DNA of 64,000 nucleotides. It comes from Gracilimonas sp. Lineage in GTDB: Bacteria; Bacteroidota; Rhodothermia; Balneolales; Balneolaceae. Below the pieces are notes generated by a model. It had not been told where the DNA came from. It worked only from the letters and a program-made list of their open reading frames with translations, and did not search any database. Position 1 is the stretch's first letter, and every line of letters begins with the position of its first letter. A program made the position numbers and the translations under genes. Where the stretch lies: assembly GCF_014762685.1 (NCBI RefSeq), contig NZ_JABURM010000006.1, forward strand, positions 484,384 to 548,383. Reading direction: 5' to 3'. This document shows positions 9,411 to 18,006 of this stretch, one piece after another.

Positions 9411-9500
9411 GCTGAAAACTCAAATGATGAGCCGGTTGTTATCTCTCCGGATAACCCTAAAGAATTTATTTCTGTGTTAGAAGAAGAAAGAAAAAAATAA
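9411..9500 (+). pseudogene. 3' remnant of a small gene (possible PH-domain protein tail)
   Basis: A 29-codon frame without a start codon follows an in-frame TAA at 9408. It ends VVISPDNPKEFISVLEEERKK and stops at 9498-9500. The phrase ISPxNPxxFIxxL resembles, from memory, the tail of bacterial PH-domain proteins. It lies between the nucleotidyltransferase stop and a clear pseudogene, which supports decay. The family guess is weak. Confidence 0.3.
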
Positions 9501-9539
9501 AGTAATCACAGATTATTCACCGGCATTCATTCACTTTAA

Positions 9540-10882
9540 TTACCCTCTTTCTTCGACCACTTTTTCGTATGCGGCTTTTACCTTCACCCCGGCAATGGCT
9601 TCGTTTACATTAAACAAGTGATCCCCAAATTTTTTCGAGGCGATTCAGGTAATCAAGAAATACAAACCCTACTTTAGTTTGAATACACCTTATTCTCAAG
9701 TTGATTGTAATGATATTCCAGTAATTTATCCTGATAGTCATTGATAGCGTTTTCAATTTCCATTGCTTTTTCAAGGTCAATGTTTTCACTATCCTTTTCC
9801 AAATTATCCCGGACGTTGCGTATGGCCTCATGGATTAAGTTGAGCATTTTTCGAATCCCTTCCATTGAGTCTTCGTTTAACATGGTGCCTTCATTCTGCA
9901 TTCGTTCGAATGTTTTTGACATTTGGTAATAGATATCACCAATCCGTTCAAGATCATTTATCATGCTGTGGATCCCGCGAATACGCCGTGTGGCTGTTTC
10001 TGTCAAATTATAGCTGGATATTTTTGTTAAGTATTCAGCTATTTCAAGCTCGATGGTATCGGTAATCTCTTCTCTCTTCTTGATCTTTTTTAGGAACTGT
10101 TCCTGTTTATTCTGCTTTTTAAATAGGAGTCCCTGTATGCTGAAATGCATTTTTCGATCAACTTGGCAAAAAGCTCCACTTCTTTATGAGCTTGAGAAAT
10201 AGACAATTCGGGAGAAGACATCATTCCTGATGAAATATACTGCAAACGATAAGTGCTGTCGGCCCCGGGTTTTTCTTTCTGATATTTCTCAACAAATCGA
10301 ACAAGGCGCGGCACAAAAGCAAAAAGAAGCAATACATTTATAACATTAAAGGTGGTGTGAAATAAAGAAAGCGCTAACGTTGCATTAGCCCTGCCGATTT
10401 GATCCGTGGCTTGAAGAACAGAATCGGCATCCGTTAAAAAATATCCCATAACATTGTCTATGCCGATAAGAAATGGCTGCATAAGGATGAGCATCCATAT
10501 TACCCCAAACACATTGAAAACAAAGTGAAACCGGGCGGCTCTTTTAGCATAAACATTCCCAATAATTGCGGCAATATTAGCTGTCACTGTGGTTCCAATA
10601 TTGGCCCCCATAATTACCCCGGTTGATTCTACAAAGGTGATAAGGCCGGCATTTACAAAACTAACCACCATTACCGTAGTTGTTGACGATGACTATGTAA
10701 TCGTAGTGGCAGTAAACCCGGTAAAAAGCCCACGGAGTCGGGTGGTGGTCATCCTTTTGAGAATAGCTCTCAGTTTATTACCTGCTACCTTTTGCAGCCC
10801 GTCACTGAAGACCTTCATTCCGTAAATAAAAATTCCCAGGGAACCGATTTAATTGCAGTAAATCGAAAAAATTATCGGCCAT
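9540..10882 (-). pseudogene. Na+/phosphate cotransporter (NptA/PhoU type), multiply disrupted
   Basis: Pieces in three frames together spell a Na/Pi cotransporter with a C-terminal PhoU-like domain. The start MADNFFDLLQL (10882) is followed by a frameshift near 10850. IGSLGIFIYGMKVFSDGLQK continues to the signature QSSS motif, where Gln is replaced by TAG (10693-10695). Near 10570-10605 the first-repeat GVIMGANIGTT runs straight into second-repeat sequence TANIAAIIGNVYAKRAARFHF, so roughly 150 residues between the two homologous motifs are missing. Further frameshifts lie near 10130, 9690 and 9625. The terminal piece GDHLFNVNEAIAGVKVKAAY ends at stop 9540-9542. Intact relatives import phosphate with Na+. 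With six independent lesions this is not a sequencing error. Confidence 0.9.
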
Positions 10883-10929
10883 TATGTATGCATTGGTGTG
10901 CTGAAATGTGTGGGAAGATAACAACAGAT

Positions 10930-10957
10930 ATTATAGCGATCTAAAACTGATTGCCAA
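10930..10957 (-). promoter_or_regulatory. Sigma70-like promoter upstream of the Na/Pi pseudogene
   Basis: On the minus strand TTGGCA (10957-10952), a 16-nt spacer and TATAAT (10935-10930) lie about 50 nt upstream of the relic start codon at 10882. It may be the surviving promoter of the dead gene. The match is by consensus only. Confidence 0.3.
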
Positions 10958-11029
10958 AGAGTCAATTAGGCTAAGATTACCCTCCGGGGAAAGCCGGGGA
11001 GTTTTTCAAAATTTCTAAATCAGGGAATG

Positions 11030-11626
11030 CTATTTATTTAAACTCGCCAGGGCTTTTTTAATAACTGCCGATGCATTATCACTTCCGGTTTCTTTGAGAG
11101 CTCTCATCACAGCTTGTTCCGATTCTTTCTTTTTGAAGCCAAGCGACTCTAAGGCAGATATAGCCTCACCGGTTACTCCTGCGTCTTTAGAGCCGGTTGG
11201 GGAAACGCCGGCCGATGCAGCATATTCTGCGAGTTTATCTTTTAATTCTACAATAATGCGTTCCGCTGTTTTCTTTCCGATTCCATTTACCCTAGAAAGT
11301 GCTGCGGAATCAGAACCGGTTATGGCACCAATAAGCTGATCGGCCGGCAAGCCGGATAAGATGGTAAGTCCCAGTTTGGGGCCAACGCCTTTTACAGTGA
11401 TCAGTTTCTCAAACAACGCCTTCTCATCCGAAGAGAAAAACCCAAACAACCGCTGATCGCTGTCGGTGATGTGATGATAAATCAGCAGCTTTACTTCTGA
11501 GCCGGCACTTTCCAATTGCTCTTGGGTGATCGAAGAAATTTCAACCCGGTAACCCACGCCTTGCACATCAAGGAGCACTAGCCCTTCTTTCTTTTCTTCG
11601 ATGTAACCTTTCAAAAATGCGATCAT
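11030..11626 (-). CDS. ruvA: Holliday junction branch migration protein RuvA
   Basis: 198 residues, the normal RuvA length. RuvA tetramers bind Holliday junctions and load the RuvB motor. Domain I is the N-terminal OB fold (MIAFLKGYIEEKKEGLVLLD). Domain II has two helix-hairpin-helix motifs, LITVKGVGPKLGLTILSG and LSRVNGIGKKTAERIIVELK. Domain III is the C-terminal RuvB-binding helix bundle (AISALESLGFKKKESEQAV). It follows ruvC after a 100-bp gap that contains a palindromic repeat. ruvB is not in the window. Confidence 0.97.
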   Translation of the reverse strand: MIAFLKGYIEEKKEGLVLLDVQGVGYRVEISSITQEQLESAGSEVKLLIYHHITDSDQRLFGFFSSDEKALFEKLITVKGVGPKLGLTILSGLPADQLIGAITGSDSAALSRVNGIGKKTAERIIVELKDKLAEYAASAGVSPTGSKDAGVTGEAISALESLGFKKKESEQAVMRALKETGSDNASAVIKKALASLNK

Positions 11627-11641
11627 GTGTTATTTATTATT

Positions 11642-11711
11642 GTAGGAGCGAATCGCATTCGCCCTGATGTTTGAATCAAACAAATTTAGGCGTATGCGAT
11701 ACGCCCCCTAC
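11642..11711. repeat. REP-like paired palindromes between ruvC and ruvA
   Basis: Two related palindromic units face each other. 11642-11663 contains GCGAAT-CGC-ATTCGC, and 11689-11711 contains GGCGTAT-GCG-ATACGCC. Each can form its own hairpin, and the units are also inverted copies of one another (GTAGG...CGCATTCGCC against GTAGG...CGCATACGCC). The arrangement is like a BIME made of two REP units. It is in the ruvC-ruvA gap and may be transcribed. Confidence 0.75.
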
Positions 11712-11726
11712 GGTAATTATCTCAAA

Positions 11727-12302
11727 TTACAACCCCTTCACCCGATCAGGATTATCTGCCACAAAACTCGCCCAATCCCCCTTCTTATTATTCTGATGCG
11801 TTTTCTTTTTGGAGGAACCGGGGATTCCTTTAGCCTTCATCATATGGCACCAAGCCACCGCCAAAGCATCTGTGGCATCATTCGATAATTTTTCGTCGGG
11901 GAGTGTTACCATTTTATTCAGCATAAAAGCAACCTGTTCCTTGCTGGCGTTTCCATTTCCGGTGATAGACTTTTTTACCACTTTTGGAAAATATTCTACT
12001 GCAGGAAGTCCGTTGTTAGTGATGGCCAACATGGCAGCAGCCTGGGCCCGGCCCAGTTTCAGCATTGCCATAGGGTCAACTCCATATACAGGGGTTTCTA
12101 CTGCACAGGAAGTTGGTTTGTTAGAGCGGATGATAGCAGAGATTTTATCAAATATAACCTGCAGTCGCTCGGCGTGATCATCGATATCGGCCATACGGAT
12201 TACATCACACCTTAAGGCGATCAGCTTTCCGTTTTCTTCCGTCAACAGGGCGTAACCGGTGTTTCGGGAGCCGGGATCAATACCGAGGATTATATCAGGC
12301 AT
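11727..12302 (-). CDS. ruvC: Crossover junction endodeoxyribonuclease RuvC
   Basis: 191 residues. RuvC cuts Holliday junctions symmetrically as a dimer. The RNase H-like fold is complete in its acidic residues: Asp9 (ILGIDPGSRNTGYALL), Glu69 (SCAVETPVYG), Asp142 and Asp145 (LSNDATDALAVAWCH). The C-terminal tail after about residue 155 is basic and probably flexible. ATG 12302 is only 3 bp after the fabI stop, so it is likely co-transcribed with fabI, and ruvA follows. Confidence 0.97.
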   Translation of the reverse strand: MPDIILGIDPGSRNTGYALLTEENGKLIALRCDVIRMADIDDHAERLQVIFDKISAIIRSNKPTSCAVETPVYGVDPMAMLKLGRAQAAAMLAITNNGLPAVEYFPKVVKKSITGNGNASKEQVAFMLNKMVTLPDEKLSNDATDALAVAWCHMMKAKGIPGSSKKKTHQNNKKGDWASFVADNPDRVKGL

Positions 12303-12305
12303 ATA

Positions 12306-13145
12306 TTATTTGTTGTCTTCTTTGTCGCCGTAAACTTTAGCAAGATCGTTGATCATTTCTTCTGAAATACCGGAGTTTACAAAACCGCCATCGTGGAACA
12401 GGTTTTGCATGGTTACTTTCCGTGTGAGGTCCGAGAACAGGGTTACACAGTAGTCGGCACATTCATCGGCCGTAGGATTCCCCATGGGGGCAATCATATC
12501 GGCAAAAGTATACATTCCGTCAAAACCTTTAATCCCGGTTCCGGCGGATGTTTTAGTCGGGGCTTGGGAAACGGTATTCACACGAATGCCTCGTTTGGCT
12601 AAGCGACTTCCGTAATTGCGGGCAATACTCTCCAGCAAAGCTTTGGCATCGTTCATGTCCGAATACTTGGAAAAAATACGTTGTGCCCCTATGTATGAAA
12701 GTGCTACAACGCTCCCGCCATCATTCAAAATTTCTGCTTTCTCTGCGTGATGAAGAACGCGGTGCAGAGAAATAGCGGATATGTCCAGCGTCTGCTGAAG
12801 CCAATTGTAGTTTAGGTCAGTGTATTCTTTTTTCTTGCGGATATTGGGAGACATCCCGATGGCATGAAGTATGAAATCAATACCGCCTAAGTGCTCTTTT
12901 GTTTTAGCCATAAGCTCTGCAACATCGTCATCATTTGAAACATCACAGGGAATGATGGGAGCATTTGTTTCTTCTCCAAGAGCATCTAATGTTCCAAGAC
13001 GCAATGCAATGGGCGCGTTTGAAAGCACAAAGTCAGCCCCCTCGCGTTTACAGGCGAGGGCAATTCGCCAGGCTATGCTGCGCTCATCCAATGCTCCGAA
13101 AATAATTCCTTTTTTTCCTTTTAATAATCCGTAACCGTCACTCAT
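12306..13145 (-). CDS. fabI: Enoyl-[acyl-carrier-protein] reductase (NADH)
   Basis: 279 residues. FabI reduces trans-2-enoyl-ACP in the last step of each fatty-acid elongation round. It is an SDR-fold protein with the FabI-type cofactor loop GIIFGALDERSIAW, CDVSNDDDVAEL and the catalytic Tyr161-x6-Lys168 pair in FSKYSDMNDAKALLES, preceded by Tyr151. The C-terminus has the family HDGGFVNSG strand. It is the first gene of a minus-strand run fabI-ruvC-ruvA. Its upstream side is limited by the inverted-repeat cassette that begins at 13228. Confidence 0.96.
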   Translation of the reverse strand: MSDGYGLLKGKKGIIFGALDERSIAWRIALACKREGADFVLSNAPIALRLGTLDALGEETNAPIIPCDVSNDDDVAELMAKTKEHLGGIDFILHAIGMSPNIRKKKEYTDLNYNWLQQTLDISAISLHRVLHHAEKAEILNDGGSVVALSYIGAQRIFSKYSDMNDAKALLESIARNYGSRLAKRGIRVNTVSQAPTKTSAGTGIKGFDGMYTFADMIAPMGNPTADECADYCVTLFSDLTRKVTMQNLFHDGGFVNSGISEEMINDLAKVYGDKEDNK

Positions 13146-13269
13146 TGTATGTCAATTTCTTATTGTTGAATGGTATGCGGGGAAATTCACGATAATCTCG
13201 GTAAAATGATAGTTATGTATGGATAAAGTGATGAAGTGACGAGTGATAAAGTAGGTTTTAAAGAATTTT

Positions 13270-13318
13270 TTGTAAGGAATTCGAATTTGGAGGCTCTTAC
13301 TAGAGTAAAAAGGAGCTT
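13270..13318 (+). promoter_or_regulatory. Leader words shared with the 36.7-kb cassette, plus hairpin
   Basis: TTGTAAGGA begins at 13270 and GCTCTTACTA at 13293, 23 nt apart. The cassette at 36620-37206 has both words at the same 23-nt distance. GCTC-TT then pairs with AA-GGAGC further on (around 13293-13316), forming a hairpin whose 3' side carries the AGGAG ribosome binding site (13311-13315) of the gene at 13321. The function is unknown. It could be a promoter and translational switch or an element-specific signal. Confidence 0.6.
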
Positions 13319-13320
13319 GT

Positions 13321-13725
13321 ATGAATTTAAAAGATTGGGAAAAAGAAGTGCATCCAGACATTAAAAATGATGTTTTATGGAAAGTTGAAGCATATCGACT
13401 TTCACTATATCTGGCAGATATATGTTGGTTTGATACACAAAAAATTTTACAAGAGAAGTATTTCTCCATGGCTGATCAGTTGATTAGGTCTTCCGGCTCA
13501 ATAAGTGCTAATATTTCTGAAGGTTATTCCCGAATCTCAAATAAGGAAAAAGCACGATTTTACGAGATTGCATTTGGTTCAGCACGTGAAGCACGCGGAT
13601 GGTATTTTAAAAGTCGTCATATCCTCACTCCTGAATTAGCTGAACAAAGAATTAGCCTGATCACAAAAATCATAAAACTGTTGTTGAATATGATTTCCGA
13701 CAGAAGAAAAGCTCATATTGTTTGA
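13321..13725 (+). CDS. Four-helix-bundle protein (S23/IVS family)
   Basis: 134 residues, ATG 13321 with AGGAG 6-10 nt upstream. The protein is almost entirely helical. It has the family pattern of an early VWKxEAYxLSLxL-like helix (VLWKVEAYRLSLYLADI), LIRSSGSISANISEGYSR and FYEIAFGSAREARGWY. Relatives are encoded in 23S rRNA intervening sequences and include Avd of diversity-generating retroelements; free-standing members have no proven role. It is the only gene in the cassette. No reverse transcriptase or variable repeat is nearby, so an Avd role is not supported. Confidence 0.9.
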   Translation: MNLKDWEKEVHPDIKNDVLWKVEAYRLSLYLADICWFDTQKILQEKYFSMADQLIRSSGSISANISEGYSRISNKEKARFYEIAFGSAREARGWYFKSRHILTPELAEQRISLITKIIKLLLNMISDRRKAHIV

Positions 13726-13753
13726 AAAATTTACTTTATCACTTGTCACTTCA

Positions 13754-14842
13754 TCACAAAAACGAAAGCTCCAACTGCTCCCAAACTGTCTCCTCATTCA
13801 GATTTAGATTAGACAACGTAATCCCCAATAAACGAACGGAGCGATTTCCAACGTCTGTTTCTTCCAGTAATGTTCGGACGGTTTCAGTGATATCAGTATA
13901 TCGATTGGTGTAATGTGGCAGGGAGGAGCTTCGGGTAATAGTCTCAAAATTTTTATAACGAACTTTCAGGGTGATGGTTTTGCCTGCAGCGTTTATTTTC
14001 TTCATCCCTTCGGCAATGGTTTGAGCAAGTTCATCTAAGAAATTATAAATCCATTCCAGGCTCTCAATGTCATCGGAAAACGTACGCTCTTTGCCATACG
14101 ATTTTCGAACCCGGTGTGGTTTTACTTCCCGGTGATCAATCCCCCGGACAATCCGATAATAAAATCTTCCGGATTTACCGAAAGCTTTTACTAAATCAAT
14201 TTCAGTCCATTTCTTTAAATCTGCCCCGGTTTTGATACCTACCGCATGCATCTTTTTTTGCGTTGCCTTCCCAACCCCATAAAATTTACTGATTTCCAGC
14301 TCTTCCAAAAATGCTTCTGCTTTTTCAGGGGGGATGAGCGTCATTCCGTCAGGTTTGTTGATATCTGAAGCTACTTTAGCCAAGAACTTATTATGGGCAA
14401 TACCAGCGGATGCCGTCAGCTTGGTTGTTTCATATATCCGTTCCCTGATCTCTTTAGCAATCAGCGTGGCGGACGGGATATTCTTATGATTTTCAGTGAC
14501 ATCGAGGAAAGCCTCATCTAAGGAAAGCGGCTCTACTAAATCCGTGTATTCAAAAAAGATCTCACGAATTTGCTGAGAAGCTTTTTTATAAGCATCGAAA
14601 TGAGATTTGACGAAAATACCTTGCGGACATAGTCGTGCAGCCTGGGATGCGGGCATCGCTGAATGAACTCCAAATTTTCGAGCTTCATAGCTTGCAGTTG
14701 ATACGACTCCGCGGCCATTTGGGGAGCCTCCCACAATCACCGGTTTTCCTTGCAATTCAGGATTATCCCGCTGCTCTACAGCAGCAAAAAAAGCATCCAT
14801 ATCAATATGGATAATTTTGCGACAAGGATAATTTGATTCCAT
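13754..14842 (-). CDS. dinB: DNA polymerase IV (Y family)
   Basis: 362 residues, close to the family norm. Pol IV carries out error-prone translesion synthesis. The palm has IIHIDMDAFFAAVEQRDNP (metal Asp14) and the SLDEAFLDV acidic pair near 107-108. YEARKFGVHSAMP is the steric-gate and finger region, and a little-finger domain follows after about 240. The C-terminus QLELSFL fits the QLxLF-type beta-clamp binding peptide. The stop codon lies inside the right arm of the neighbouring cassette. No LexA-type box was recognised upstream. Confidence 0.96.
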   Translation of the reverse strand: MESNYPCRKIIHIDMDAFFAAVEQRDNPELQGKPVIVGGSPNGRGVVSTASYEARKFGVHSAMPASQAARLCPQGIFVKSHFDAYKKASQQIREIFFEYTDLVEPLSLDEAFLDVTENHKNIPSATLIAKEIRERIYETTKLTASAGIAHNKFLAKVASDINKPDGMTLIPPEKAEAFLEELEISKFYGVGKATQKKMHAVGIKTGADLKKWTEIDLVKAFGKSGRFYYRIVRGIDHREVKPHRVRKSYGKERTFSDDIESLEWIYNFLDELAQTIAEGMKKINAAGKTITLKVRYKNFETITRSSSLPHYTNRYTDITETVRTLLEETDVGNRSVRLLGITLSNLNLNEETVWEQLELSFL

Positions 14843-15006
14843 AACATAAATTACACATATATTCTCATATACAAAAATGCAATAGCATAAAACTTAGATA
14901 ATAAAGAGGTAGTAGCATTGTTAGAAAGGCTTGTATTGAGAGTTTATGGAACATAAGTTTCCGAAAAGTCATTAAATTAGAAAAGATCAAAAAAACATTC
15001 TTTTAT

Positions 15007-15792
15007 ATGAAGCTATCAAAGCAGTTTGTTATTTATTGCACATTTATTCTGACCCTGATTTTTGCCACAGTCAGTTGTTTTGAGAATCCATCTGATCCGG
15101 GAAATGAAAATGGTGAAGATGAATTTTCTCATACCCGAAATCCGGGTATTTCTGCAAATGCCTTTCTTTCTGATTCTGATTTCACAGAGTTGGTAATAGA
15201 AATAGATTACATGCCCAATTATCCTCCCAATGAACGGGCTTTGGATAGTTTACAGGCATTTTTGGAACAAAGGCTAAACAAAACATCGGTTACTATTTTA
15301 GAGCCGACTGAAATTCCTTCCGGAGATCAGAATGCATATACAGCCAATCAAGTTCGAGATTTAGAAAGCCAGCATCGTGATCAATTTAGTGAGGGAGAAA
15401 CTTTGACTGCTTACATGATTATACTGGATGGCAGATATTCGCAAAGTAATGTGTTGGGGATTGCATATTACAATACTTCTAATGCTTTTTTCGGTGTGGC
15501 TTATGATGATGCAACCAGTGGTTTTGGTGCACCATCACGCTATCAGGTAGAGTCTACATCTTTTCGGCATGAGTTTGGCCATTTATTTGGGTTGGTAAAT
15601 ATTGATGGGTCAGGAACCGATATGCAAACCGATCACCAAGACGAAGAAAATGGCCATCATTGCGATAATGAGAATTGCCTGATGTATTACGCCATGGAGC
15701 GATCCGACTTGATCTCTCAATTCTTTGATGAGAGTGTGGCTGAATTGGATGCCAATTGTATAGCGGACCTTCAGGCTAACGGAGGAAAATAG
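15007..15792 (+). CDS. Lipoprotein with metzincin-like zinc protease motif
   Basis: 261 residues with a lipoprotein signal (ILTLIFATVSCFEN, Cys near 24), so it is probably anchored in the outer membrane or periplasm. The zinc motif is FRHEFGHLFGLVN, followed by a His- and Cys-rich stretch (HHCDNENC) and then CLMYYAM, a likely Met-turn. This order is that of metzincin-type metallopeptidases with an atypical third ligand. I do not recognise a named family. It is followed after 6 bp by the GGCT-like gene, so the two are probably co-transcribed. Confidence 0.65.
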   Translation: MKLSKQFVIYCTFILTLIFATVSCFENPSDPGNENGEDEFSHTRNPGISANAFLSDSDFTELVIEIDYMPNYPPNERALDSLQAFLEQRLNKTSVTILEPTEIPSGDQNAYTANQVRDLESQHRDQFSEGETLTAYMIILDGRYSQSNVLGIAYYNTSNAFFGVAYDDATSGFGAPSRYQVESTSFRHEFGHLFGLVNIDGSGTDMQTDHQDEENGHHCDNENCLMYYAMERSDLISQFFDESVAELDANCIADLQANGGK

Positions 15793-15798
15793 ATATCC

Positions 15799-16350
15799 GT
15801 GCCGTTGAGCAAAAAGTATAAAAAAAAGAATCTTTATTTTGCTTATGGATCAAACCTTCACCCCATCCGACTGGAAGACCGGTTGGGAAAAGTGGATTTC
15901 CATGGAATCGGAAAGTTAAGCTACACGGAAATACACTTTCATAAAACCGGGAGTGATGGTTCCGGAAAAGCAACGATTGAAAGTTCTTCTGAGCGCAGCA
16001 AATATGTATTGGGAGCTATGTATGAGCTATCCAAAAGTCAGGAAAAACTGCTCGATAAATTTGAATCGTTAGGATTTGGCTACAATAAATTGATAGTTGA
16101 AGTGGAGTTGGAGAAAGGAGAAGAGATAACCTGTTTCACTTATCAGGGAATGCGTGAGTACGTGGATTATACCTGTCAGCCTTTTCACTGGTATAAGCAA
16201 TTGGTGGCTCAAGGCAGTCGGTTTCTGGGTTTCCCTTCTGAGTATACCAATTTCATTGAGAACATCGATTCTATAGCTGATCTAAACAAAAAAAGAGTGA
16301 ATACAAATGAACGTCTGATCAAGCTAATGCAAAAGAAAAAAGTGCTTTAA
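15799..16350 (+). CDS. Gamma-glutamylcyclotransferase-like protein
   Basis: 183 residues from GTG 15799, with GGAGG at 15781-15785 as probable ribosome binding site (inside the end of the upstream gene). The substrate loop LYFAYGSNL and the catalytic-Glu region LLDKFESLGFGYNK fit the GGCT/AIG2 fold, as does the strand ITCFTYQG. Members cyclise gamma-glutamyl amines or peptides to 5-oxoproline; the substrate here is unknown. The C-terminal 40 residues are a basic helical tail. Confidence 0.78.
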   Translation: MPLSKKYKKKNLYFAYGSNLHPIRLEDRLGKVDFHGIGKLSYTEIHFHKTGSDGSGKATIESSSERSKYVLGAMYELSKSQEKLLDKFESLGFGYNKLIVEVELEKGEEITCFTYQGMREYVDYTCQPFHWYKQLVAQGSRFLGFPSEYTNFIENIDSIADLNKKRVNTNERLIKLMQKKKVL

Positions 16351-16398
16351 AAGCTAACAGTTCTATATGAAACGTTCATTATTCGGTGTTGGAAGTCC

Positions 16399-18006
16399 TT
16401 ACCCTTGCTTGAACTTGAAAAGGTTTTCCTTACCGACTTTTTCTTCTCCTTGATTTAAAGCATACATAGAATCAAAAAGGACGATCGGGTTTTCTTCCAT
16501 GTCTTTGGTTACATGGGTGGAGTAACTGGCTTCCAGTTTGTCGGTGATGTCATCACGGTCATTAGGCAGCCATCGGGCGCAGTAATAAGAAACGGGAGTT
16601 TTTATAAGCTCAACGCCATATTCAGTGAGCATGCGGTGTTCCACCACTTCAAATTGAAGTACACCTACGGTTCCTAACAGAAGTTCGTTTCCAACTCCAT
16701 TCGGCACTTCAAATACGTGAACTACCCCTTCTTCCGAAAGCTGTTTTAACCCTTCGCGCAGCTGCTTTCTCTTGAAAGGGTCTTTGGTAGCTACTTTCTG
16801 AAAATGTTCGGGAGTAAAAAGCGGAATTACGTCAAAATCCACCTCATTTTTTTCATAAATGGTGGTGCCGATACGGAATGAACCGGGATTAAAAATAGAT
16901 ACGATATCACCGGGATAGGCTTCCTCCATAAGCTGGCGATCATCGCCCATTAACGTATGGGGAGTTGACATTTTTACTTTCTTGCCGGTAGATGCGATGG
17001 TGACCTGCTGCCCTCGTTCAAACTTACCGGAAGCGACACGGATGAAGGCGGCGCAATCGCGGTGGTCGGGATTCATATTGGCCTGCATCTTAAAGATGAA
17101 CCCGGAAAACCCGTCATTTAGGTCACGAACAACTCCATTAGGTGTTTTATACTGCTGGGGATGCGGAGCCAGCTGGTGGAAATAATTCAGAAAGACATCC
17201 AGTCCAAAGTTGTGCAAGGCTGAACCGAAGAAAACAGGTGTAACCTTTCCGGTAGCATAATCTTCTTTGCTCATATTCTCGTACATGTCTTCAATCAGCA
17301 TCACCTCTTCCTGGAAAGCTTCTTTTTCAGCATCTGAAAGCGAAGAGGCAGCGATGGCATCTTCCACACTCAAAATTTCAGTCACCGCTTTTTTAGCCCC
17401 GTGATCCGTTTTTTGATACATGTGTACTTTGTTGTCAATCACATCATAGATGCCCTGGAACTTCTGCCCGTAACCCATCGGCCAGCTGGCCGGTACGGCT
17501 TCTATGCCCAGCTTATTTTCAATGTTGCTGAGTACTTCCAGCGGATCCATACCGGGACGGTCGCACTTGTTCACAAAAGTAATGACCGGTACTTTCCGCA
17601 GCTTACAGACTTCAAATAATTTCTCGGTTTGTTCCTCAACGCCTTTAGCCACATCAATCACCATGAGACCGCTGTCGGCAGCTACCAGGGTTCGGAGGGT
17701 ATCTTCAGAAAAGTCTTTGTGACCCGGGGTGTCCAGCAGGTTGTATTTGATGCCGTCCTTTTCAAACCGGAGCACGGAGGAGGTTACAGAAATCCCGCGT
17801 TCCTGCTCAATCGACATCCAGTCAGAGGCTGCGTGCCGGGTGGCCTTTCGGGCACGGATCGATCCGGCCTCGTGCAGGGCTCCGCCATACAGCAATAGCT
17901 TCTCGGTGAGAGTGGTTTTACCCGCATCGGGGTGCGAAATGATGGCGAAGGTTCGCCTCTTTTTCGCCTCTTTGGTAATTTGTGTTTCGGCAGTGGCCGT
18001 GCTCAT
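16399..18006 (-). CDS. prfC: Peptide chain release factor 3
   Basis: 535 residues, normal for RF3, a GTPase that recycles RF1 and RF2 from the ribosome after termination. G motifs: ISHPDAGKTTLTEKLL, DTPGHKDFSEDTLR and NKCDRPGMDP; the switch region includes SIEQERGISVTSSV. Domains II and III follow with PGDIVSIFNPGSFRIGTT and GTVGVLQFEVVEHRM. It stands alone on the minus strand and is followed by the GGCT-like gene in convergent orientation, 48 bp away. Confidence 0.97.
   Translation of the reverse strand: MSTATAETQITKEAKKRRTFAIISHPDAGKTTLTEKLLLYGGALHEAGSIRARKATRHAASDWMSIEQERGISVTSSVLRFEKDGIKYNLLDTPGHKDFSEDTLRTLVAADSGLMVIDVAKGVEEQTEKLFEVCKLRKVPVITFVNKCDRPGMDPLEVLSNIENKLGIEAVPASWPMGYGQKFQGIYDVIDNKVHMYQKTDHGAKKAVTEILSVEDAIAASSLSDAEKEAFQEEVMLIEDMYENMSKEDYATGKVTPVFFGSALHNFGLDVFLNYFHQLAPHPQQYKTPNGVVRDLNDGFSGFIFKMQANMNPDHRDCAAFIRVASGKFERGQQVTIASTGKKVKMSTPHTLMGDDRQLMEEAYPGDIVSIFNPGSFRIGTTIYEKNEVDFDVIPLFTPEHFQKVATKDPFKRKQLREGLKQLSEEGVVHVFEVPNGVGNELLLGTVGVLQFEVVEHRMLTEYGVELIKTPVSYYCARWLPNDRDDITDKLEASYSTHVTKDMEENPIVLFDSMYALNQGEEKVGKENLFKFKQG

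Larger units (their letters stand above)
13228..13757 (+). mobile_element. Inverted-repeat-bounded cassette with four-helix-bundle gene
   Basis: The left arm 13228-13253 (GTGATGAAGTGAC...) and right arm 13732-13757 are 26-bp inverted copies with one mismatch, and similarity fades out over a few further bases inward. Between them are a 67-nt leader and a single 134-codon gene. The right arm contains the stop codon of dinB (13754-13756), so the element sits flush against that gene. No transposase and no clear target duplication are visible. A gene of this protein family between inverted repeats is the architecture of 23S rRNA intervening sequences, but this copy is not in an rRNA gene. Confidence 0.7.

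Noticed and set aside
10981-11010. Terminator after ruvA (CTCCGGGG...CCGGGGAG followed by Ts)
   Set aside because: The GC-rich halves are mainly direct repeats (CCGGGG twice) and pair poorly. The T-run is on the strand opposite to ruvA transcription.
13228-14842. Diversity-generating retroelement (four-helix-bundle protein as Avd)
   Set aside because: No reverse transcriptase, template repeat or variable repeat is nearby. Only the fold family is shared.
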